19,384 nucleotides of DNA from Chitinophagales bacterium (GTDB taxonomy: Bacteria; Bacteroidota; Bacteroidia; Chitinophagales; UBA2359): NCBI GenBank assembly GCA_020629335.1, contig JAHDDN010000057.1:1-19384 (forward strand). The letters are read 5' to 3'. Every line of letters begins with the position of its first letter. Position 1 is the first letter of the stretch. The notes beneath the pieces are model-generated. The model saw only the letters and a list, made by a program, of their open reading frames with translations, had not been told where the DNA came from and ran no database searches. This document shows, piece by piece, positions 1-6,794 of the stretch. Both the position numbers and the translations under genes were made by a program.

Positions 1-24
1 ATATTCCAAATCGCAGGCATAAAA

Positions 25-66
25 AAAAATGAAGGCTAATCGTATATGTCCGACGCCTTCATTTTT
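25..66. terminator. Hairpin terminator, probably bidirectional
   Basis: A perfect 12-bp inverted repeat (25-36 with 55-66, arms AAAAATGAAGGC / GCCTTCATTTTT) surrounds an 18-nt loop. The stem has a GC-containing head and ends in T-rich sequence on the plus strand and in a matching A-run (T-run on the minus strand) on the other side. It could end transcription of a gene lying left of the window or of the minus-strand gene that stops at 275. Confidence 0.7.
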
Positions 67-92
67 ATTCAGCTTAGTTCGTTAGTTTAAGC

Positions 93-264
93 TATTATAA
101 GTAGCTAATTTAATTATTTCGGCAATTCTGATGGCCTCTTTTTAACTTATACCGCCTTGCTTTTCTTAGCAATAGCTCTGCTATTACTGGCGAAAACCGC
201 CTTGTCTAAGCTAAAAATAAGCTCATCAAGAATGCACGAATAATTACCTTCAACTACTTACTAT
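93..264. repeat. Palindromic intergenic repeat, copy A
   Basis: This imperfect inverted repeat of about 170 bp fills most of the gap before 275. The outer arms pair around AAGTAG (99-104) and CTACTT (254-259), and pairing continues inward through ATTCTGATGG-like sequence and CTTTTTAACTTA / TAAGCTAAAAATAAG. The core (about 129-231) aligns by eye with the core of the element at 2490-2653: TGATGGCCTCTTTTTAA against TGGTGGTCTCTTTTTAA, and CCGCCTTG...CTAAAAATA against TGCCTTG...TTAAAAATA. No coding potential is seen. It is probably a dispersed, REP- or MITE-like family. Confidence 0.65.
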
Positions 265-274
265 TGACATTCAC

Positions 275-1045
275 TTAAAAAGCAATACCAATCTGGAATC
301 CAAGTTCTACAGGAATATTTCTTGTAGCATTGAATACGTAGGTGTCTGCTAATTTGTAATTTGTTGATTTGTACATTCTATAGCCTGCGTATAGATCAAT
401 AACGAATCCTTCATTTCTACCTAATAACCACTGATGACCCAATGCGATACCTCCACCTACAGCTGTGAAATGTGATTGACCACTTTCAGATGCGATTAAA
501 GCATCTACAGCTTCTTCTAATTCAGCTTGTTCAAACTCAGTGCTTAATTCATCTAATAAATCATCTCTTACCTGATCCAACATTTTGTCATGGCGACCAA
601 CAGATCCTTTTATTTGGAAGTAAAGCCCTTCAGGTGCTCTTTTATTACCTGGGTAAAATCTTGCGAAAGGATCTATCTTAAAACCTTCATTTAAACCAGT
701 ATAATAAGTGGCATGTGTACCTAATGAAAGGCCATTGTTAAGACCATACTCAAACTTAAGGTTAGGTTGTAGTGTTAAAAGGCTAAGTGGGCGTGTAGAA
801 AGTATTACGTTGTTACGGTGTGGTGCCTTATCATTACGTTGTGGGTATTGGTTTTGGCTTCTTGCTTTTGGATTCGCCTTCGTTTTCTTTGGAGGCGTAT
901 TCGTGCTTTTTCTTTTCTTTGGGTGAATCTTCTGGCTTTTACTTGTATTTTTGCCAGAGTTTCTAGTTGTATTCTGTGCGTTTAGTGTGCTAGTTCCTAA
1001 AAGTGTTATAAACGCTATCGTGCAGATGATGATTATATTTTTCAT
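275..1045 (-). CDS. Secreted outer-membrane barrel-like protein with basic linker (DUF3575-like)
   Basis: This 256-aa protein of unknown function is probably exported to the outer membrane. Residues 1-23 form a signal peptide (MKN, hydrophobic core, cleavage near LNAQ). Residues 25-78 are an extremely basic, Asn/Pro/Lys/Arg-rich, probably disordered segment. From about residue 79 to the end the pattern is alternating, beta-rich and glycine/aromatic-containing, and it finishes with a terminal Phe (GIAF), as outer-membrane barrels often do. The PLSLLTLQPNLKFEYGLNNGLSLG...RFYPGNKRAPEGLYFQ stretch resembles the DUF3575 family of small Bacteroidota barrels; that is a recollection and was not searched. 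A minus-strand TTG/TAnnTTTG promoter-like site lies about 50 bp upstream. It is transcribed alone, divergently from the aminotransferase. Confidence 0.8.
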   Translation of the reverse strand: MKNIIIICTIAFITLLGTSTLNAQNTTRNSGKNTSKSQKIHPKKRKSTNTPPKKTKANPKARSQNQYPQRNDKAPHRNNVILSTRPLSLLTLQPNLKFEYGLNNGLSLGTHATYYTGLNEGFKIDPFARFYPGNKRAPEGLYFQIKGSVGRHDKMLDQVRDDLLDELSTEFEQAELEEAVDALIASESGQSHFTAVGGGIALGHQWLLGRNEGFVIDLYAGYRMYKSTNYKLADTYVFNATRNIPVELGFQIGIAF

Positions 1046-1092
1046 GGTTTCTTGTTTTTGGTATTACTTGATTATCCAATAAAATAGTTTTG

Positions 1093-1118
1093 CAAAAGTA
1101 TAATTCGGAAGTACTCAA
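1093..1118 (-). promoter_or_regulatory. Bacteroidota-type promoter for the 275-1045 gene
   Basis: Read on the minus strand, TACTTTTG (1100-1093) matches the Bacteroidota -7 consensus TAnnTTTG exactly. A TTG lies upstream at 1118-1116. The 15-bp spacing is shorter than the usual 17-23, so the -7 match is stronger evidence than the -33. The leader would be about 40 nt. Confidence 0.4.
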
Positions 1119-1212
1119 TAAATGATTAAATCAATGTCGTATGTTAGTTAAACTCGATCTTATAGCATTGGTTTAAGTCGCCTTAAAAAAAGTTCCAAAC
1201 ACAAAAAAAATT

Positions 1213-2409
1213 ATGATAACAAATAGGCAGTTATTCTTAAGACATGTAGCTCAAACCAGCGACTTTCCATTAATGCTCGAAATAGAAAGTGCATCAGGTG
1301 TTTACTTACATGATAAATCAGGTAAGAAATATTTAGATTTAATAGCAGGTATTAGTGTCAGTAATGTAGGTCATTGTCACCCAGAAGTAGTAAAAGCCAT
1401 ACAAGATCAAGCGGCTAAATTTATGCATCTCATGGTTTATGGAGAGTATGTTTATATGCCTCAAGTAGCTTTGAGCAGCCTGATTTGTGAGTATTTACCA
1501 GCGCATTTAAATAGCGTTTACTTAGTGAACTCAGGTACAGAAGCAACAGAGGGAGCTATGAAATTAGCCAAACGCTGTACTGGCAGAACAGAAGTGATTG
1601 GTTTTAAAGATTCTTATCATGGAAGTACACAAGGCGCTTTGAGCATTATTGGAAGTGAGTATTTCAAAAGAGCATTCAGACCTCTGATTCCAGACGTAAG
1701 ATCGCTTAATTACAATCAATTAGACGAACTCGATCAAATAACAGAAAGGACTGCTTGTGTATTCTGTGAGGTAGTGCAAGCAGAGTCAGGCATTAACCCA
1801 GCCACACCAGAGTTTTTAAGTAATCTGCGTAAGCGTTGTACAGAAGTGGGCGCTTTATTAATTTTTGATGAAATACAAACTGGCTTTGGTAGAACAGGTT
1901 CTTTGTTTGCATTTGAGCAGTATGGAGTTGAACCTGATATTATTCTATTAGCAAAAGGAATGGGCGGAGGTTTACCGATAGGGGCATTTGTTTCTTCAGC
2001 AGAAAAAATGGGTGTATTCAAAAATGATCCTTATCTGGGGCATATCACTACTTTTGGAGGGAATCCTGTCTGTGCCGCTTCTGCCTTAGCGAGTATGCAA
2101 GTATTATTGAAAGATGGGCTAATAGAGCAAGTTAAGACAAAAGAAAAGCTCCTTCATGAGCTTTTAGTTCACCCCGCTATTCGAGCTGTTAGAAGCAAAG
2201 GTTTGATGATGGCTGTCGAAATGCAAGATTTTGAATTGACTAAAAAGGTAATCGATAGCTGTATAGAGAAGGGCTTAATAACTGATTGGTTCTTATTTGC
2301 AGATAATTGCTTGAGAATTGCTCCTCCACTTATTATCACAGAAGAAGAAATCCGATGGGCGGCAGGTATTATCATAGAATCGTTGAATGAAGTTTGCCCA
2401 GCGATGTGA
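1213..2409 (+). CDS. Class III (acetylornithine/ornithine-type) PLP aminotransferase
   Basis: This 398-aa fold-type I PLP enzyme moves an amino group, typically between an omega-amino acid such as ornithine, acetylornithine or GABA and 2-oxoglutarate. Visible hallmarks are the phosphate-binding SGTEATEGA loop (G108-T109-E110), the DEIQTGFGRTG block with the pyridine-nitrogen Asp at D219, and the Schiff-base Lys at K248 in LLAKGMGGGLPIGAF. GGNPVCAASALA follows, as is usual in subgroup III. The length is normal for ArgD/RocD relatives. No arginine, proline or GABA genes are adjacent, so the substrate stays open and I give no symbol. The start ATG follows an A-rich leader (AAAAAAAATT) typical of Bacteroidota start regions. 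Confidence 0.88.
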   Translation: MITNRQLFLRHVAQTSDFPLMLEIESASGVYLHDKSGKKYLDLIAGISVSNVGHCHPEVVKAIQDQAAKFMHLMVYGEYVYMPQVALSSLICEYLPAHLNSVYLVNSGTEATEGAMKLAKRCTGRTEVIGFKDSYHGSTQGALSIIGSEYFKRAFRPLIPDVRSLNYNQLDELDQITERTACVFCEVVQAESGINPATPEFLSNLRKRCTEVGALLIFDEIQTGFGRTGSLFAFEQYGVEPDIILLAKGMGGGLPIGAFVSSAEKMGVFKNDPYLGHITTFGGNPVCAASALASMQVLLKDGLIEQVKTKEKLLHELLVHPAIRAVRSKGLMMAVEMQDFELTKKVIDSCIEKGLITDWFLFADNCLRIAPPLIITEEEIRWAAGIIIESLNEVCPAM

Positions 2410-2444
2410 ACATAAATACCGTATTGTATGTATATAAGAGAGCG

Positions 2445-2492
2445 ACTAAGTTCACTGTAATAGAAAGAAATTTATATCACAGTGTACTAAGT
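2445..2492. repeat. Core-less miniature palindrome next to copy B
   Basis: An arm ACTAAGTTCACTGTAATA (2445-2462) is followed after a few bases by the reverse-oriented arm around TATCACAGTGTACTAAG (to 2492). The arms pair as AGT(T/A)CACTGT with TATA-like continuation. It looks like the two ends of the neighbouring 164-bp element joined without a core. Its right arm shares ACAGTGTAC (2479-2487) with the next element's left arm as a perfect 9-bp palindrome across TAA (2488-2490). Confidence 0.55.
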
Positions 2493-2653
2493 ACACTGTA
2501 ACATAATTAAGTTTTAATTTTGGTGGTCTCTTTTTAAATTTAGACTGCGTTAAATTCTCCTTAAATAAGCACGGCTATTCTCGTCAAATTTGCCTTGCTA
2601 AATTTAAAAATAGCCTTGACCAAAATATTAAAAAATTTATGTTACAGTGTACT
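2490..2653. repeat. Palindromic intergenic repeat, copy B, with 17-bp perfect terminal inverted repeats
   Basis: The ends AGTACACTGTAACATAA (2490-2506) and its exact complement (2637-2653) bracket further inverted sequence: ATTTTGGT with ACCAAAAT, and CTTTTTAAATTTAG with CTAAATTTAAAAATAG. The whole 164 bp can fold on itself. Its core matches copy A at 93-264, but its outer arms do not. It fills the gap between the aminotransferase and the FMN reductase and ends about 30 bp before the reductase start, so it could form that gene's leader or a terminator for the gene before it. No ORF is seen in it. Confidence 0.7.
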
Positions 2654-2683
2654 AAGCGATGATAAATTAAATAATCAACATAA

Positions 2684-3253
2684 ATGGCGATAAAAATTAT
2701 CGGTTTGGGTGGAGCTTTGACAGATGAGTCAAGCAGCTTATGGGCTTTAAAAGAAGCTTTAGAAGGTGCCAAAGAGGCTGGCGCTGAAGTTAAACTATAT
2801 AGCATTGGTGAGATGAATCTTCCTATGCTTGACTTGCGCAACTACCAAGTTCCTGATGTGATCAAAGAATTATGTAAGGATATTGATGAAGCGGATGCGA
2901 TGATATGGAGCAGCCCTTTATATCATGGTACCATCAGCGGATCTTTCAAAAATGCTCTTGATTGGTTAGAAGAATTGCGTGGAAACACACCAGCTTATCT
3001 GACCAATAAGTTCATTGGACTGATCAGTACTGCTGGCGGAAGCCAAGGACTACAAGCCATTAATACGATGGAATATGCTGTCAGGGCATTAAGAGGCTTC
3101 ACCGTTCCTTTGGTGGTTCCAATAGCCCAATCAAGCAAAGTTTTTGATGCAAAAGGCAATATTTCGGATGAGAATGTAAAAGCACAATTACATAACCTTA
3201 GTAAGGAAGTAATTAGGGCTGCAACCTCTTTTCAAGCAGGCATTACTATTTAA
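2684..3253 (+). CDS. NADPH-dependent FMN reductase, flavodoxin-like fold
   Basis: This 189-aa predicted cytoplasmic flavoprotein of the SsuE/ArsH/azoreductase-like NADPH-dependent FMN reductase family moves electrons from NAD(P)H to flavin or a quinone-like acceptor. Residues 4-17 (KIIGLGGALTDESS) form the first strand and phosphate loop. SSPLYHGTISGSFKNALDW (76-94) is the family's diagnostic flavin-contact segment, and TAGGSQG (116-122) is the second flavin loop. The length is normal for the family. The physiological substrate cannot be read from the sequence. It starts about 30 bp after the palindromic element and is followed by the BlaI-type regulator with its own promoter, so it is probably monocistronic. 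Confidence 0.85.
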   Translation: MAIKIIGLGGALTDESSSLWALKEALEGAKEAGAEVKLYSIGEMNLPMLDLRNYQVPDVIKELCKDIDEADAMIWSSPLYHGTISGSFKNALDWLEELRGNTPAYLTNKFIGLISTAGGSQGLQAINTMEYAVRALRGFTVPLVVPIAQSSKVFDAKGNISDENVKAQLHNLSKEVIRAATSFQAGITI

Positions 3254-3328
3254 GAAATGTTAATTTAAGTATTCTTTAGGCCTTAGTATACGACAAAAAG
3301 CGTTAAGGATTGCTAAAAAAAGACCAGC

Positions 3329-3364
3329 AACTAATAAAATAGTTGAAAAACTAATCTAATAGTT
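3329..3364. promoter_or_regulatory. Twin operator, probable BlaI-type repressor sites
   Basis: Two inverted repeats of the form AACTA-N6-TAGTT occur at 3329-3344 and 3349-3364. The first can be extended to CAACTA...TAGTTG. Their starts are exactly 20 bp apart, about two helical turns, which suits two repressor dimers on one DNA face. BlaI/MecI-family operators are known to be built on ACTA/TAGT-type dyads. The sites overlap the predicted promoter and lie just ahead of the BlaI-type gene, which points to autoregulation. Confidence 0.65.
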
Positions 3365-3373
3365 ATACCTTTA
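3343..3373 (+). promoter_or_regulatory. Promoter of the BlaI-M56 operon
   Basis: TTG at 3343-3345 and TACCTTTA at 3366-3373 (consensus TAnnTTTG, last base different) are separated by 20 bp, the expected spacing for the primary Bacteroidota sigma factor. The second operator sits between the two elements. The leader before the ATG at 3390 would be only about 10 nt. Confidence 0.5.
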
Positions 3374-3389
3374 CAGCAAAACAGAAACT

Positions 3390-3767
3390 ATGTCTGATAA
3401 AAAATTGCTGACTCCATTAGAGTTAAAGGTAATGAATCTACTCTGGACCAAAAAGAAGGCATTCGTCAAAGAATTGCTTGAACATTGGCCCAGTGATGAG
3501 AAAAAGCCTGCTTATAATACTATCTCAACCATCATTCGCCTCTTAGAAGATAAAGGCTTCGTAGCACACGAAAGCTTCGGTCGTACCCACAGGTATTTCC
3601 CTAAAATCACTAAATTCGTTTATCAAAAAACACATCTTTCAAATGTTTTAGCAAATGTGTTTTCTGGATCAACCTCTTCTCTCGTCTCTGCACTATTGGA
3701 AAATGAGCAAATAGACGAAGGAGATTTAAATGATATCCAAAGCTTGATAGATAAGACAAAAGAGTAG
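3390..3767 (+). CDS. BlaI/MecI/CopY-family transcriptional repressor
   Basis: This 125-aa winged-helix repressor is of the kind that a partner M56 metalloprotease inactivates by cleavage. The DNA-binding domain is residues 5-70: LTPLELKVMNLLW opens helix 1, PAYNTISTIIRLLEDKGFV is the recognition helix and following strand, and the wing carries HESFGRTHRYFP. The C-terminal half (about 75-125) is helical and would form the dimer. The length matches the family. The M56 gene follows after 50 bp on the same strand, and twin dyads lie upstream, so it probably represses its own operon. No beta-lactamase or copper gene is nearby, so its targets outside this locus are unknown. Confidence 0.9.
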   Translation: MSDKKLLTPLELKVMNLLWTKKKAFVKELLEHWPSDEKKPAYNTISTIIRLLEDKGFVAHESFGRTHRYFPKITKFVYQKTHLSNVLANVFSGSTSSLVSALLENEQIDEGDLNDIQSLIDKTKE

Positions 3768-3817
3768 AAAACGCTGCTCGAAATCCCTTATATTTATGTA
3801 CAAATCAAAGCTAATTC

Positions 3818-4948
3818 ATGCTTAGCTATATTCTGGCTACATACATTTTACTTCTCTTAGGAGGAGGCTTTTACTATCTTTTTATTAAAGATAGCCAGCT
3901 GGAGTTTAGCTATCGCAAATGGACTCTCCTCTCTATCATGGCTTTGAGTTTGATTATACCTTTCATCATAAAGAATCAATTAAGTACCAGTCAAGAAGTT
4001 ATTACACAAGCGCCCAGCGCCAACTTCATCGTCATAGATGATGTCTATTCCGAGTATTGTCCAAGTGATCACGAGATGAGTCAATGCTACGAAATAGCAG
4101 TAGCCAATCCAGAGTTTTGTGAATGTACAGAAGTGATGAAAGAACACCTAGTGGTTTATCACGCCAATATCGCTTATGATTTAGTATTGGGAAGCGAAGA
4201 TTGGTTTCTTTGGGGAACAGCTTTAGTCGGTTCCTTTCTCCTCCTCTATCTACTTTTCCGAATTGGCTATCTCAATTATATCGTCTTCAAAAGCGAAAAA
4301 GAATTATTAATCTTTGACGATGGAGAAAAATATGTGATTCTTTATAATGACAAGCCTTATGGCGTCGCCTCCTTCCAATTGCTTAAGAAATACATCATCT
4401 GGCAAGAAGAAATGTCGCTCCTATCTGAAGAAGAGAAAAAAGCCATTCTTTGGCACGAAATCTCTCACATCAAACAAAAAGATACTTGGATCAAAATTAC
4501 CTTAGATGCGCTGCAAAGTATTTGGGTTTTCAATCCAGCCTTTTACTTCCTACGCAATGAATTAGATCGTCTCAACGAATTCATTGCCGACGAATTTGCC
4601 GTTCAAAAAACAGGGTCTAAAAAATTCTACGCCAGTATTTTGGTCAATATGAAGCGCTACCAAAAGCATTTAGCCTTAACACAAGCACTCCAAAAAAGCA
4701 TGTTAAGAGAGCGCATCGAATTATTATTAGAACAGCCGCAGCCTAAAAAGTACGCCAAAAACACCTTAATGGCACAATTACTCATGGTTACAGCTATCTA
4801 TACACTAACCGCCTTCTACTCGATTCCTTATGTAGATTCTCAATTAGAGAAAGCCGCTTTCTACGAAACACTCTCCAAAGCCAGCGAAGATTCTGGCCAA
4901 TACGTCTTCTGTAAAAAATGTAAAAGCTGGGAGTTGGAAACTCACTAG
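3818..4948 (+). CDS. M56 family (BlaR1-like) membrane metallopeptidase with Cys-rich extracytoplasmic segment
   Basis: This 376-aa integral membrane zinc peptidase would cleave the adjacent BlaI-type repressor in response to a signal. Predicted membrane helices are residues 2-23, 35-51, 129-150 and about 316-335. The catalytic HEISH motif is H213-H217, and NEFIADEFA (E254, D258) supplies the probable third ligand region. It lacks the penicillin-binding sensor of BlaR1 and the long C-terminal extensions of many relatives. Two short Cys-bearing segments are unusual: C81, C90, C101 and C103 in the loop between helices 2 and 3, and C365/C368 (FCKKC) in the last residues. By helix count both may lie outside the membrane. 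What they sense is unknown; metal or thiol redox state is an inference. Confidence 0.85.
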   Translation: MLSYILATYILLLLGGGFYYLFIKDSQLEFSYRKWTLLSIMALSLIIPFIIKNQLSTSQEVITQAPSANFIVIDDVYSEYCPSDHEMSQCYEIAVANPEFCECTEVMKEHLVVYHANIAYDLVLGSEDWFLWGTALVGSFLLLYLLFRIGYLNYIVFKSEKELLIFDDGEKYVILYNDKPYGVASFQLLKKYIIWQEEMSLLSEEEKKAILWHEISHIKQKDTWIKITLDALQSIWVFNPAFYFLRNELDRLNEFIADEFAVQKTGSKKFYASILVNMKRYQKHLALTQALQKSMLRERIELLLEQPQPKKYAKNTLMAQLLMVTAIYTLTAFYSIPYVDSQLEKAAFYETLSKASEDSGQYVFCKKCKSWELETH

Positions 4949-4956
4949 TATTCGTA

Positions 4957-5053
4957 ACTGATTAACTTTACTAATTGAAAAACCGATTAACCGAATATTT
5001 ATTTATCAGTTATTTTATTCAGTTTCCAGTTTTATCAGTTATTCAGTTTCTCC
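4957..5053. repeat. Degenerate AACTGA(T/A)TAA-type short repeats in a 271-bp gap
   Basis: The gap between the M56 gene and bshA carries TTATCAGTTATT...ATTCAGTTTC twice (from 5003 and from 5032). AACTGATTAAC and AACCGATTAACC lie before it at about 4957-4992. Read on the minus strand these are tandem AACTGATAA/AACTGAATAA units. No gene is seen here. A TAACTTTG at 5102-5109 is a possible -7 element for bshA but lacks a well-spaced TTG. Confidence 0.45.
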
Positions 5054-5219
5054 ATTCTTAGCTTAATCATATTGCGGACAAATTATCATTCCTCAATACC
5101 TTAACTTTGATCTAAATATTGGGTTCTCCGAACAAATTAATGCCATAACTGTCCTTATTGAAGTAATTAGTTGTTATTTTAACAAACTCAATATATCCAC
5201 ATAAAAACAAAGACAAGCT

Positions 5220-6356
5220 ATGAAAATCGGAATCGTATGTTACCCCACTTACGGCGGTAGTGGAGTTGTTGCCACTGAATTAGGAAAGTCCTTAGCCAAT
5301 CAAGGGCATGAAGTTCACTTTATTACCTATAAGCAGCCGGCACGTCTTCCCCACTTTCACGAATTTATAACCTTTCATGAAGTCAGCTTTACTAACTATC
5401 CACTATTTGAGTTTCCACCTTATGAAACAGCCTTAGCGAGTAAGTTGGTAGACGTAGTGAAATTCCATCAATTAGATGTTATTCATGTGCATTATGCCAT
5501 ACCTCATGCTTCCGCTGCTTATTTAGCTAAAAACATTCTGAAGCAACAAGGAATTGAAGTGCCTGTTATAACGACTTTACACGGCACAGATATTACTTTG
5601 GTCGGAAAAGATGTTACTTATGAGCCAGTAGTTACTTTTTCTATCAACCAATCAGATGGTGTAACAGCGGTATCAGATAGCCTTCGACAAGACACCTATA
5701 AATACTTCCAAATAACCAATGATATTAAAGTCATTCCTAACTTTATTGATTTGGATGCCTTTAAGAAATTAGACAAAGCACATTTTAAGAAAGCGATTGC
5801 TCCAGAAGGAGAAAAAATATTGATTCACACGTCTAATTTCCGTAAGGTAAAGCGAGTAGAGGATATCATAAAAATATTCCATATCGTTAAAGAGGAAGTC
5901 AGTGTAAAACTCCTTTTAGTAGGCGATGGCCCAGAGCGTAAGAAGATAGAACAAATGAGTCGAGAGATGTGTGTAGATTGCGATATACGTTTCTTGGGTA
6001 AGCAAGATGCCGTTGGGGAACTATTAGCAGTGGCAGACTTGTTCATATTACCGTCTGAGAAGGAGAGTTTTGGTTTGGCGGCCTTGGAAGCAATGGCTTG
6101 TGAAGTGCCAGTCATTTCCTCTAATGCTGGTGGTATTCCCGAAATCAATCTGCACGGTAAAACAGGCTTTTTAAGCGAAGTAGGTGATGTGGGTGACATG
6201 GCTAAAAATGCCATTACTCTTTTAAGTGATGAAAAAAAGCTCCAGAGCTTTAGAAAGAATGCAGTTGATCAAGCGGCTACTTTTGATATTGATCGTATTA
6301 GACCACAATATGAAGAATTCTACCAAGAAATTATAGAAAAAAACTTAGTAAAATAA
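5220..6356 (+). CDS. bshA: N-acetyl-alpha-D-glucosaminyl L-malate synthase BshA (bacillithiol biosynthesis)
   Basis: This 378-aa GT4 glycosyltransferase has a GT-B fold. BshA joins GlcNAc from UDP-GlcNAc to L-malate, the first step of bacillithiol synthesis in the cytoplasm. The N-terminal YPTYGGSGVVATELGKSLA glycine loop, the VIHVHYAIPHASAAYLAK segment and TTLHGTDITLVG are characteristic of BshA rather than of general GT4 enzymes. The nucleotide-sugar site is EKESFGLAALEAMACEVPVISSNAGGIPEI (the EX7E region). The length is typical. The bacilliredoxin-like gene follows 86 bp downstream, which reinforces the assignment. The later genes bshB and bshC are not in the window, which fits their usual dispersion. 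Confidence 0.93.
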   Translation: MKIGIVCYPTYGGSGVVATELGKSLANQGHEVHFITYKQPARLPHFHEFITFHEVSFTNYPLFEFPPYETALASKLVDVVKFHQLDVIHVHYAIPHASAAYLAKNILKQQGIEVPVITTLHGTDITLVGKDVTYEPVVTFSINQSDGVTAVSDSLRQDTYKYFQITNDIKVIPNFIDLDAFKKLDKAHFKKAIAPEGEKILIHTSNFRKVKRVEDIIKIFHIVKEEVSVKLLLVGDGPERKKIEQMSREMCVDCDIRFLGKQDAVGELLAVADLFILPSEKESFGLAALEAMACEVPVISSNAGGIPEINLHGKTGFLSEVGDVGDMAKNAITLLSDEKKLQSFRKNAVDQAATFDIDRIRPQYEEFYQEIIEKNLVK

Positions 6357-6380
6357 CCCGTATAAACTTATTAATTCTAT

Positions 6381-6415
6381 ACTTCTTAGTTGGCATTATA
6401 TTAGCCCTAAGAAGT
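6381..6415 (+). terminator. Hairpin between bshA and the bacilliredoxin gene
   Basis: ACTTCTTAG (6381-6389) pairs with CTAAGAAGT (6407-6415), and GGC (6392-6394) pairs with GCC (6404-6406) inside, around an AT-rich loop. It is followed by TTATAAAAA rather than a clean T-run, so it is more likely an mRNA-processing or attenuation structure, or a leaky terminator, than a full stop. Confidence 0.4.
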
Positions 6416-6442
6416 TTATAAAAACCGATAAAATAGAAAATC

Positions 6443-6787
6443 ATGGATTGGAATATATTAAATGACATTACTCAGTTAGACCAAATTGTAGAAGAGTCTA
6501 ATGAGCAACCCGTAGTCATCTTTAAACACTCAACCAGATGCAGTATCAGTGGTACAGCCTTAGGAAGAGTAGATAGGAATTGGAAAGATTTAAGTGAGGT
6601 GGTAAAGCCTTATTTATTAGATCTCATCACTTACCGAGCTATTTCTAATGAAATAGCTGATCGTTTTGCGATACATCATGAGTCTCCGCAGTTGTTATTA
6701 ATCAATAAGGGGGAATGTACTTATGCTGAATCACATTTGGGTATTGATGTAAGAGACCTAAAAGAAGAATTAGCCAGAATGGCATAA
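6443..6787 (+). CDS. Monothiol bacilliredoxin, YtxJ/BrxC-like
   Basis: This 114-aa thioredoxin-fold protein matches the YtxJ (BrxC) family, which removes bacillithiol from bacillithiolated proteins in the cytoplasm. Key segment: VVIFKHSTRCSISGTAL, with the single active-site Cys at C33. The Bacillus family members I recall carry a TCPIS motif; here it reads RCSIS, so the Pro is replaced by Ser. ESPQLLLINKGE in the second half is the cis-Pro loop region. There is no second Cys in a CXXC arrangement, which fits a monothiol mechanism. Its position just after bshA supports a shared thiol-redox role. A strong terminator closes the unit at 6795-6827. Confidence 0.85.
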   Translation: MDWNILNDITQLDQIVEESNEQPVVIFKHSTRCSISGTALGRVDRNWKDLSEVVKPYLLDLITYRAISNEIADRFAIHHESPQLLLINKGECTYAESHLGIDVRDLKEELARMA

Positions 6788-6794
6788 ATCATAT

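Noticed and set aside
472..926. Plus-strand open frames of about 70 codons opposite the outer-membrane-type gene
   Set aside because: They are antisense to a gene with a clear signal peptide and barrel-like end; their Leu/Phe/Gly-rich content mirrors the complementary Lys/Asn/Pro codons.
5102..5109. TAACTTTG as a definite bshA promoter
   Set aside because: The -7 match is exact, but the nearest TTG (5072-5074) is 27 bp away, outside the usual spacing, so I did not list it as a promoter.
5825..6214. 129-codon minus-strand open frame
   Set aside because: It lies fully within bshA, whose frame carries all conserved motifs.
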